From Nitrospira sp. (lineage in GTDB: Bacteria; Nitrospirota; Nitrospiria; Nitrospirales; Nitrospiraceae), in the NCBI GenBank assembly GCA_005116895.1, contig SWDO01000004.1, positions 196,950 to 248,052 of the forward strand: a stretch of DNA of 51,103 nt, in the 5' to 3' direction. The position numbers and the translations under genes were made by a program. The notes under the pieces are model-generated. The model did no database searches and had not been told where the DNA came from. It saw nothing but the letters and a program-made list of their open reading frames with translations. Shown here one piece after another: positions 8,601-15,620 of the stretch. Position 1 is the stretch's first letter. Each line of letters opens with the position of its first letter.

Positions 8601-9833
8601 CTACTGACTGATCCGCGCTGCCTTGACGATTTTCTCTCCTCTGACCTGCTCCAGAAATCGATCGGGTGGGACTGCCGGTGGAAGAATCCGTACTTCCTGC
8701 CAACCTTCGCTGACGACTCCCTTGTGACCCTGCATTTCATGAACCCATTTGTCGATGCTTTCCTGACTGGTTCCATCGCTGAAGGTCACCCAGAAGAGAA
8801 ACGGCATCTGCTGAGTCGCCTGGAGACTGTCAGCCATTTTCAAGAGCCGCTCAGGGCTTGGATCGACAGCTTTCGATGCACTCGCCACTGCCGTCTGCAA
8901 CTTAGACTTCAGCGCCTGGTTATATTCTTCCAAGCTGACGACTTCTTTGGAGAGACGATGATTGTCTGCTGTAAGATTCTGGATGGCAGCTTCCAACTGC
9001 TCCTGCTCGACCCGCCCCCGGCTCGCCATCTGGCGTGTCTGGCGATCTGTCTCACGACTGACTGTTTCCAGCCGCTTTTCGATCTCTTCCCTGACAGTCA
9101 GCACGTTGGACTCGAAGGACTCCTGCGTAGACGACAGCTTGGCCATGGCCTGTTGCAGCTGCACCACGCCTTTTTGTTGAGACCCGAGCGCGTCATCAAC
9201 CTTCGTTTGCATCCGTGCCAGCTCATCCAGCTGTTGTTCAAATTTTGCCATGTCAGCGACCGGAGACGGCGAGAGAGCTGCTGTTTGCACAACCGGAGAT
9301 GGCGTGCGGACCGATGTCCTTCCAGTCGTGATACGGTCAGTCACCAACCCAACGACAGCAAGTGCCAATAGCGCTTGCGTGAAGGCAACCGTTCGCATTC
9401 CATAGGCCAGTGCCGGTTCCGGACGGCGGGCGACCACTCTATCGGCAACATCGGCAATGCTCTTCCAGGCGCGGCTCCAAAAACTTGGCGCAGGAGTGAA
9501 CAGCGCACTAAGCGTTCCCCCTTGTGCCATGTTGTGTACAGAAAGCTCGACCGTATCAGCGGAAATCCGGACACGGTCCGTTCGATATCCACACTCGGGG
9601 GCCGTCAGCCCTCCTAAGAGCGTTCCATCTTCGGCGCGAAGCTGTACCGTCTCGATGTGATCAACGCACTGGACTTGCAGTGTTGCATTGACCCCTGCGC
9701 CTTCAAGCTCCCCAACACGCAGCTCATTGACATAGACCTGTATAGGATCCGACCAGCCACGAATCGTGGGCCGGCGGTTCAATGATTCAAGGAGTTGAGA
9801 CCGATACGCGTCCAATTCCTCTTCGTGACCCAT
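8601..9833 (-). CDS. Membrane-anchored coiled-coil protein, function unknown
   Basis: A 410-residue protein with AAGGAGG well placed before the ATG. An N-terminal domain rich in beta strand (about 28-112; VYVNELRVGEL, LQVQCVDHIETVQLRAEDG) is followed by one membrane segment (about 148-166). A long heptad-rich region comes next (about 195-335; LDELARMQTKVDDALGSQQKGVVQLQQAM...) and then a small C-terminal domain (about 340-410; FLFWVTFSDGTSQESIDKWV). By topology the N-terminal domain would be cytoplasmic and the coiled coil periplasmic. I recognise no family. It lies 50 bases downstream of the sigma-like/ZAS gene, so a role in sensing or signalling with it is plausible. Confidence 0.75.
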   Translation of the reverse strand: MGHEEELDAYRSQLLESLNRRPTIRGWSDPIQVYVNELRVGELEGAGVNATLQVQCVDHIETVQLRAEDGTLLGGLTAPECGYRTDRVRISADTVELSVHNMAQGGTLSALFTPAPSFWSRAWKSIADVADRVVARRPEPALAYGMRTVAFTQALLALAVVGLVTDRITTGRTSVRTPSPVVQTAALSPSPVADMAKFEQQLDELARMQTKVDDALGSQQKGVVQLQQAMAKLSSTQESFESNVLTVREEIEKRLETVSRETDRQTRQMASRGRVEQEQLEAAIQNLTADNHRLSKEVVSLEEYNQALKSKLQTAVASASKAVDPSPERLLKMADSLQATQQMPFLFWVTFSDGTSQESIDKWVHEMQGHKGVVSEGWQEVRILPPAVPPDRFLEQVRGEKIVKAARISQ

Positions 9834-9883
9834 AACAACCTCCTTACCTTCCTACCGCATCTACGCACCCACTAGCGCTCCCC

Positions 9884-10765
9884 TTACGGCCTCACCTGCA
9901 ACTCCAGACGTGGTTTTTCACCGGTCAAGGATCCGCTGGATCCCAATCCCCAGGCCGTTTGCATGCAATCAAGGCAGAGCGCCAGGTGCCAAATTCGATA
10001 ATCGCAGCCATAACCCTGCGTGAACATGTCTCCCCATTGAGACCGTGAGAGACACGGATAATGATCCGGCTCACTTTTTCGGTAATGCGCCTGCGCGACT
10101 CGGATCAGCCGCTCGGCGTCGCTGTTGAATCGTTGTCGTTGCCGCTGCTGCTGATTCCCAAGCTCGGCCAGCTCGGCCTTCGTGAGGCCCACTTCATCCA
10201 TCGTGCGCTGCCAGCCGCTCTCACGCCACCGTCGAAAATTCTTGTAGATACGCTGGCTTTCCAACCCATTGAGTCCAGTCACCGCAATCACGTCCCCCGC
10301 GCCCCATCCATAGGAATGATGATAGAGCGCGATCAGCGCGTCACGACTGACGACCGCCCTCGCGACGAGCCCATCGAGATATCGACCGAGCGGCCGCAGC
10401 AAGTCGGGGTGATAACAAAATGGTTCCGGCTTGCTGTGCTGTTTGGCCACCAAGGAGTCGAACAGAAACAAGGGCCGACAGGGGACTTCACTACGTCCAC
10501 AGACTAGAAACCGTTCAAGATATTCAGAGCCCCAGCGCAACGCGAATTTTTCATGTTCGATGTCGTCGCTCCATTGGCCGGTCTCCCGTAAGAACCGCTT
10601 CGTATAACCCGTGGCCCGATCCAACAGAACCGGTAAGGCTTGCGAGACGACTTGATCGAACTCATCCGATGTCGAGACCACCTCTTCCAGGCGGTTCACC
10701 GTTGCCATACGATCAGCCATCACGTGGCTCTTACTGAGCGTATTGTGCATTCTCGTCAGGGCCAT
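9884..10765 (-). CDS. Putative sigma-like DNA-binding protein with C-terminal zinc anti-sigma (ZAS) motif
   Basis: A 293-residue protein. I chose the ATG at 10765 (TGGAGG four bases upstream) because the ATG at 10792 falls within the likely promoter element. Residues about 143-183 (ALIALYHHSYGWGAGDVIAVTG...RRWRE) resemble the helix-turn-helix of sigma region 4; residues about 40-90 are helical and could be region 2-like. The C-terminal part has an early His (H235) and then HLALCLDC (H260, C264, C267), which fits the H-x3-C-x2-C zinc signature of ZAS anti-sigma factors. A sigma factor fused to its own ZAS domain would be an unusual one-protein zinc or redox switch. The ZAS pattern is visible; the sigma assignment is inference and the protein may be another HTH regulator. 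Confidence 0.6.
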   Translation of the reverse strand: MALTRMHNTLSKSHVMADRMATVNRLEEVVSTSDEFDQVVSQALPVLLDRATGYTKRFLRETGQWSDDIEHEKFALRWGSEYLERFLVCGRSEVPCRPLFLFDSLVAKQHSKPEPFCYHPDLLRPLGRYLDGLVARAVVSRDALIALYHHSYGWGAGDVIAVTGLNGLESQRIYKNFRRWRESGWQRTMDEVGLTKAELAELGNQQQRQRQRFNSDAERLIRVAQAHYRKSEPDHYPCLSRSQWGDMFTQGYGCDYRIWHLALCLDCMQTAWGLGSSGSLTGEKPRLELQVRP

Positions 10766-10793
10766 TGTGCCTCCATCGACACCGGAGAGCATT

Positions 10794-10832
10794 GGACAAA
10801 TACTCCCTCTCGCCCACTCGTTTTGTCCGTTG
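10794..10832 (-). promoter_or_regulatory. Bipartite GGACAA-N23-TTGTCC element upstream of the sigma-like gene
   Basis: Read on the minus strand, CAACGGACAAAAC (10832-10820) is followed after 20 bases by TTGTCCA. It ends about 28 bases before the chosen start. The 13-mer is identical to that at 8343-8355 and the spacing is the same. It may be an autoregulated promoter or the operator of a dimeric repressor. A further TTGTCC lies at 10875-10880. The rest of 10833-11155 shows no gene or clear signal. Confidence 0.45.
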
Positions 10833-11155
10833 CCCTGATCGTCGCACTCCTGGTAGAAATTTTCCGTTTACAGGTTGTCCCGGATAAACTGCGCAGACAA
10901 CGGTAATCCAAATCTTTCTCCATTCTGCAATCCTTCTTGCTGCTAGTTGAAGAGCAGGCTTCTTACCTAACAGAGTGACCGTGCCCCTTACCCTTCGTAC
11001 GAGTCATCACCGCTGAAAAAACCCTGGCCATCACCTCAAATGTTATGGGAATCAAGCGCTGAGACTACATCATCCAGGCAACAGAGCTCGACAGTCAGAA
11101 ACATGACGCTTTCAACGACCATAATCTAACCAGAACGGGGTGAGTAATTACTAGA

Positions 11156-11179
11156 GGGAAGGGATCCATATCCCTTCCC
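11156..11179 (-). terminator. Terminator-like hairpin after the carbamoyltransferase operon
   Basis: Perfect 10-bp inverted repeat GGGAAGGGAT / ATCCCTTCCC with loop CCAT, 27 bases after the stop of the DUF5989 gene. The downstream flank on the minus strand is A/T-rich (TCTAGTAATTA) but has no run of Ts. It is the natural end of the operon that begins at 15190. Confidence 0.6.
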
Positions 11180-11206
11180 CTTAAGAGGTAGGGAGCTCCT
11201 GCAGAG

Positions 11207-11359
11207 CTAGAACAACGTGTAAATAAACGGCGCGACCGCAGACCCTTGCGTGAGAACGATCAGCGTCCCTAACAGCAGCAACACCAGGAAGATCGGCAGC
11301 AGCCAGAACTTCTTCCGCTCTTTCATGAAGGCCCACAGTTCCGCCAGGAATTCACCCAT
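11207..11359 (-). CDS. DUF5989 small membrane protein (SxtK-like)
   Basis: A 50-residue protein starting MGEFLAELWAFMKERKKFWL, with one membrane segment and the typical end GSAVAPFIYTLF. The ATG at 11359 has GAGGAG six bases upstream; a longer frame overlapping the SxtJ-like gene is spurious. The family is short (about 50 residues) and is found beside NodU/CmcH-type O-carbamoyltransferases and an SxtJ-like protein, as it is here. In saxitoxin clusters of cyanobacteria the equivalent gene is sxtK. Biochemical function is unknown; a small subunit that anchors the carbamoyltransferase at the membrane is a fair inference. Confidence 0.85.
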   Translation of the reverse strand: MGEFLAELWAFMKERKKFWLLPIFLVLLLLGTLIVLTQGSAVAPFIYTLF

Positions 11360-11382
11360 ACCTGCTCCTCTTTTGAAAAGTC

Positions 11383-11787
11383 TTAAAATTGATTGCGCAT
11401 ATGTCGAGGTGACCGCGGAGATCGCACGACACGATACGTTGTGGTTTCCTTGGCCAGAGTTCGATGCATGGAATCTTTGCCCATCAGCCGCATGACGAGA
11501 CCCATCGGCGTGATCAGAAGATAATAAATGATCCCGAGTATGATTTTCGTATTGATCGCTCCGAGAACGTGACCGATCTTCATCCATCCACTGTGAACCT
11601 GTTTTAGGCTCTGCGGAACAACCGCACCGAGGACAATGAGTAGACTGCCGAGAATCATCGCCCACAGGCGGGGCGGCTCACCTCGAAATACCACTGGCCA
11701 CAATCCAATCACCGAGAAGACTCCGCCGACTAGGAGACCGAACTGGCGCAACTCTTTGTTGGTGGCTTGATGATTCTGTTGACCCAT
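11383..11787 (-). CDS. SxtJ-family membrane protein
   Basis: A 134-residue protein with AGGAG nine bases before the ATG. It has two hydrophobic hairpins (about 14-30 plus 40-58, and about 82-96) separated by the loop VPQSLKQVHSGWMKIGHVLGAINTKIILGIIYYL. The stretch KQVHxxWMKIGxxLGxxNTKIIL is the most family-like part of SxtJ proteins. It lies 11 bases after the carbamoyltransferase stop and 23 bases before the DUF5989 start, which gives the order carbamoyltransferase-SxtJ-SxtK seen in other genomes. Function is unknown. Confidence 0.82.
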   Translation of the reverse strand: MGQQNHQATNKELRQFGLLVGGVFSVIGLWPVVFRGEPPRLWAMILGSLLIVLGAVVPQSLKQVHSGWMKIGHVLGAINTKIILGIIYYLLITPMGLVMRLMGKDSMHRTLAKETTTYRVVRSPRSPRHMRNQF

Positions 11788-11798
11788 TGTGTAATCTC

Positions 11799-13643
11799 CT
11801 AATCGAGATCGAATTCCTTTTGCCAGTTCGTATCATTCTCCAGCGGTTTCTGCTGGGTCTTATAGAGCACACAGTTCTCCACTACAAGGAGATCCATCTC
11901 CGTTCGCATGAAGCATCGATAGGCATCCTCTGGTGTGGACACAATCGGCTCTCCACGAACGTTGAAGGATGTGTTAACCAACAGAGGATAGCCAGTGTGC
12001 GCTTCAAAGGCCTTGAGCAGCCGATAGTACCGAGGATTAGTCTCCTCGTGGACCGTTTGAATCCTGGCGGAGTAGTCCAGATGGGTGACGGCGGGAATTT
12101 CTGACCGTGGAACGTTCAACAGGTCGATCCCCCAGAGACCGGTCTGTTCGGCAGGCAGGGGAAGTCTCCGCTTCTCTGTGACCGGCGCGACCAGCAACAT
12201 GTAGGGGCTATCGGTGTTCATCTGAAAATAATCCGACACTCGTTCCCGCAAGACCGAAGGAGCAAAGGGTCGGAATGACTCACGATATTTGATCTTGAGG
12301 TTCATCACCGACTGCATCTTGGTATTTCGGGCATCGCCAAGGATGCTTCGACCACCCAATGCCCGTGGGCCAAACTCCATCCGGCCCTGCAACCACCCTA
12401 CGACTTTCCCCTCCGCCAGATCCTTGGCCACGCGATCGAAGAGCTGTTCATCATCGAGCAATTCATAGGGGGCATCAGCCTGATTGAGAAATTGTTCAAT
12501 TTCGGCATTGGTATGTTTCGGCCCCAGATAGCTCCCCTTCATCCGGTCAACGCCCGTCGTGAGCCTTGGCTGACCATCGTACTGGTGCCAGGCCGTCAGC
12601 GCAGCACCCACCGCTCCACCCGCATCTCCGGCCGCCGGCTGAATCCAGATACCCTTGAAGGGACCCTCTCGTAAGATCCGCCCATTTCCCACACAGTTGA
12701 GCGCCACTCCTCCGGCCATGCAGAGATAGTCAACCCCGGTTTCACGGTGCAGGGTCCTGGTCACACGGAGCATCACTTCTTCGGTGACTTCTTGGATCGA
12801 ACGGGCCAGGTCCATCTCCCGTTGCGTCAACTTACTTTCAGGCTTCCGTGGGGGCCCACCGAACACCTCGTCGAACTTACCCCCTGTCATGGTCAATCCG
12901 GTGCAGTAGTTGAAATAGTCCATGTTCAAGCGGAATGTTCCGTCCGGCTTGAGGTCAAGCACATGGTCATAGATCGCCTTGACATATTTGGGTTCGCCAT
13001 ACGGGGCCAAGCCCATCACCTTATACTCGCCAGAATTGACCTTGAACCCGGTGTAGTACGTGAAGGCTGAATAGAGGAGCCCCAGGGAATGGGGGAACGG
13101 GATTTCCCACAGCGGTGTGAGTGAGTTGCCTTCACCGAGCCAAGCCGACGTCGTGGCCCACTCCCCGACTCCATCCATGCAGAGAACGACCGCCTTGTCA
13201 TAGGGCGACGGATAAAACGCGGAGGCCGCGTGCGACTCATGGTGCTCGCCAAACAGCAACGGTGGGAGTTCGGACGTCTTCATCTCCGGAGCCAGGGCGA
13301 TGAATTCCTTGGCCAGCAGATTCCGGAGAAACAACTTTTCCTTCAGCCACACCGGCATGGCCGCCACAAACGACTGGCGTCCTTTCGGAGCAAAGGCCAG
13401 ATAGGTTTCGAGTAACCGTTCAAATTTCACAAGCGGTTTATCATAGAAAACGATATAACGGACATCACTCAGGGCGATCCCTCCTTCTCTCAAGCAGTAG
13501 GCTACGGCATGAGAAGGAAATCCAGGATCGTGTTTTTTTCGGGTGAACCGCTCTTCCTGCGCGGCCGCAATGATCTCTCCATCCCGAACGAGGCACGCTG
13601 CGCTATCATGATAGAATGCAGATATCCCAAGGATATTGTTCAC
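11799..13643 (-). CDS. O-carbamoyltransferase, NodU/CmcH (SxtI/TobZ) family
   Basis: A 614-residue protein. I chose the GTG at 13643 (MNNILGISAFYHDSAA), six bases after GGGGGAG; a GTG five codons earlier is also open but worse placed. The N-terminal Kae1-like domain has GISAFYHDSAA and the metal-binding HHESHAASAFYPSP; the C-terminal YrdC-like domain has QGRMEFGPRALGGRSILGDAR and NTSFNVRGEPIV. The family moves a carbamoyl group from carbamoyl phosphate via carbamoyl-AMP to a hydroxyl of a sugar, antibiotic or other small molecule. The acceptor here is unknown. Neighbours are SxtJ- and SxtK-like proteins and an SGNH hydrolase, so carbamoylation of an envelope glycan or lipid is a reasonable guess. 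Confidence 0.9.
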   Translation of the reverse strand: MNNILGISAFYHDSAACLVRDGEIIAAAQEERFTRKKHDPGFPSHAVAYCLREGGIALSDVRYIVFYDKPLVKFERLLETYLAFAPKGRQSFVAAMPVWLKEKLFLRNLLAKEFIALAPEMKTSELPPLLFGEHHESHAASAFYPSPYDKAVVLCMDGVGEWATTSAWLGEGNSLTPLWEIPFPHSLGLLYSAFTYYTGFKVNSGEYKVMGLAPYGEPKYVKAIYDHVLDLKPDGTFRLNMDYFNYCTGLTMTGGKFDEVFGGPPRKPESKLTQREMDLARSIQEVTEEVMLRVTRTLHRETGVDYLCMAGGVALNCVGNGRILREGPFKGIWIQPAAGDAGGAVGAALTAWHQYDGQPRLTTGVDRMKGSYLGPKHTNAEIEQFLNQADAPYELLDDEQLFDRVAKDLAEGKVVGWLQGRMEFGPRALGGRSILGDARNTKMQSVMNLKIKYRESFRPFAPSVLRERVSDYFQMNTDSPYMLLVAPVTEKRRLPLPAEQTGLWGIDLLNVPRSEIPAVTHLDYSARIQTVHEETNPRYYRLLKAFEAHTGYPLLVNTSFNVRGEPIVSTPEDAYRCFMRTEMDLLVVENCVLYKTQQKPLENDTNWQKEFDLD

Positions 13644-13880
13644 GAATCTCTCCCCCACACTTTGTCGATCCCTTCGACCTCATCATCAACTTCGTCCACC
13701 TCCCCACACATGGTCCCACCCATACGACCTTTATGATGCAGTGGATTCAAATTGGCGCTAGGCATTACGCGCCGTTCCACGCTTGAACTCGGGCCTAAAG
13801 TGTTTGCAGCCACCAATCCGACACTTCCTTATGGATCCTGTCCCCATTTCAAGATACCTGTCAAATCCGGACCACCTCAA

Positions 13881-13912
13881 CATGACCCGACTTATTCATG
13901 ACCCGATTTAGA
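13881..13912. repeat. Two-copy 16-bp tandem repeat over the SGNH stop codon
   Basis: CATGACCCGACTTATT is followed at once by CATGACCCGATTTAGA. The copies share the first 10 bases and 13 of 16 overall. The repeat covers the last codons and stop of the SGNH gene, so a slippage duplication may have reset its C-terminus. Confidence 0.55.
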
Positions 13913-15190
13913 CATTCGCACATTCGGTGGAGCATCCTGCTCAACCTGTGATGCTTTCGGCGATGCTAGGTGCGCAGCAACAAGTTTGGCAATGGCTGCA
14001 TGTCCGTGCTCGTTTGGGTGTCCATCATGCGAAACCTGATATGGCTGAACTCCTGCCATAAGTTGTTCCCGCAATGCCGGCAACGCATCCAAATACTCAA
14101 TGCCGTTACGTTCAAGAAATTCCTTTGTAAGCCTCCAAACGCGCTCCTCATTTTCCGTACTTCGGCGAAAACTCGCAGAAGGGTTCTGCCACAGTTGGCG
14201 AAACACTGCTTCCTTCGTAGGTATCAGCGCAACAAAGAATCGGATACCTTTTAGGGCGGCCAACTCATGCATCCTCTGTATGGCCTTCAATGAAATCTGC
14301 AGCCCTTCGGCAATTCTAGGGTCGTCAAGGTCAAGGGCTACGAGACGATACGCGCTTGTAAAAATTGTCTTAAACTGCTCGTCGCTAAATACTTCGCAGG
14401 ATGCTGGGTTTGCATTCGCAAAGGCCTTTGCCTTTTCCCATTTTTCCTGAGGAGTATTGGGTTGCTTTGTCATGCGCGCGCGCTCATACGCTTTCATAAA
14501 AAGGCTGTAAACTCTCGAATGTTCGGAAAGTAACGTCCGGAGAGGGAAACTGTCGCGCGTGACTGTCGTTGCCTCCTTGGCGTCGGCAACAGGCTGTGTA
14601 CTTATGTGGAACATCAGTGATGCACGTTGTGCAATGGGCGCAGAGCGCTCCGCTTCTCGTACGCTCGCTTGCAACCGTGGGTCGGAAGTTTTGAGCTCAG
14701 AGAGTTGTTCGTTGTTATATACATGGTTGAATGAGTCGAAGAGATCATTACCTATATAGAAAGCCTCTATGACGGTTGTCGGCGATAAAGCGACAGCCTC
14801 GTCCCACAGCACAAGGCTGTGAGTAGGCCCATAGCCACCGAAGGCCATGCTATAGACTACTTTCCCCGTCAATGATTCTAATTGTCTCGGCCACGCGTCC
14901 GCTGGATTCACACCAGTACCATATGTTTGGGAATCACCAAGCGCAATGGTATCCGCCTTGGCTGGGACGGCTAGGTTGCGAAACCCTTGGCGATCGTGTC
15001 CTGGATAGGCGGGATTGGGTCGACGTTCGAGGCGGTTATCACCAACAAAGGGGGGAGTATGCGGCGATGTGAGGAGCACATTAACTCTTGGAGAAACGAA
15101 CGCTAATAGACCTAAAGTTATCTCAAGGAATCCGATAATCAAAAGGATAAAAACGACGACAAAGAGAACCTGTCTTTTCTTGGGCTTCAT
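13892..15190 (-). CDS. Membrane-anchored SGNH/GDSL-type hydrolase
   Basis: A 432-residue protein with basic N-terminus MKPKKRQ, then one hydrophobic helix (about 8-32) and an extracytoplasmic domain. SGNH blocks are visible: ALGDSQTYGTGVNPADAW (nucleophile Ser in GDSQ), AFGGYGPTHS, and DGHPNEHGHAAIAKLV with the catalytic Asp and His. The ATG at 15190 is preceded by a poor ribosome site; TTG two codons earlier is the alternative. Family members include O-acetylesterases and acyl transfer partners of cell-surface glycans. Codon use looks more A/T-rich than the neighbours. It probably leads the carbamoyltransferase operon, but 248 bases without a gene lie between them, so that gene may have its own promoter. 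Confidence 0.78.
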   Translation of the reverse strand: MKPKKRQVLFVVVFILLIIGFLEITLGLLAFVSPRVNVLLTSPHTPPFVGDNRLERRPNPAYPGHDRQGFRNLAVPAKADTIALGDSQTYGTGVNPADAWPRQLESLTGKVVYSMAFGGYGPTHSLVLWDEAVALSPTTVIEAFYIGNDLFDSFNHVYNNEQLSELKTSDPRLQASVREAERSAPIAQRASLMFHISTQPVADAKEATTVTRDSFPLRTLLSEHSRVYSLFMKAYERARMTKQPNTPQEKWEKAKAFANANPASCEVFSDEQFKTIFTSAYRLVALDLDDPRIAEGLQISLKAIQRMHELAALKGIRFFVALIPTKEAVFRQLWQNPSASFRRSTENEERVWRLTKEFLERNGIEYLDALPALREQLMAGVQPYQVSHDGHPNEHGHAAIAKLVAAHLASPKASQVEQDAPPNVRMSKSGHE

Positions 15191-15353
15191 ATGCAATCTG
15201 TTGCCATGGATAATGGTGTCTTGCGCAGTGAAGCTGAATCAATGCGCAGCTAGACTAGTGCACGCTGCAGATCTTCGATTTTCGGCGCATTCTCACCCTG
15301 TTCGTAGGCTCCGGTCAAGCGCCACTGAGGTGATTGTCATTGTAGAACCTATC

Positions 15354-15530
15354 TCAAAATTTCTTGAGAAGCATCGTGATGCAAGCGAGCTGGGCAAATC
15401 TGAGGACGTTGAAGGCGTAGTACTCCCAGCGAATGAGGAGCCGCGGCTCCCATTGCAGCCAGGCAAAGAAATGTTTGACAAACCAGCGGCGTTGATGTCG
15501 ACGTGAGTGCCGCCTATCCTGAGTCTTGAG
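15354..15530 (-). pseudogene. IS5-family transposase, C-terminal remnant
   Basis: The minus-strand frame reads LKTQDRR-SRRHQRRWFVKHFFAWLQW, then RLLIRWEYYAFNVLRFAQLACITMLLKKF. This matches the C-terminal end of IS5-type DDE transposases (KTQDGR..RRYRRRWKVERLFAWLQ..RRL..RWE...NFLGF..LAC). Key residues are altered: the catalytic Glu expected in WxVERxFAW is a Lys-His pair here. Nothing of the upstream catalytic domain remains, and no terminal repeat is evident. The rest of 15191-15620 holds nothing I can identify. It marks an old insertion between the carbamoyltransferase operon and the calcium ATPase. Confidence 0.75.
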
Positions 15531-15620
15531 TAAGAAGTTTTCCGAGAAAGATCCCGTTAACATATTGGTCATGTCTTAACCAAGAAGATGCAGTGCTCCT
15601 CCAGTCGAAGCTTTGACCCT

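Noticed and set aside
8405..8611. Plus-strand 68-codon frame downstream of the bipartite motif
   Set aside because: No good ribosome site, no recognised features, and it runs into the end of the opposite gene. Kept only as a possible RNA region.
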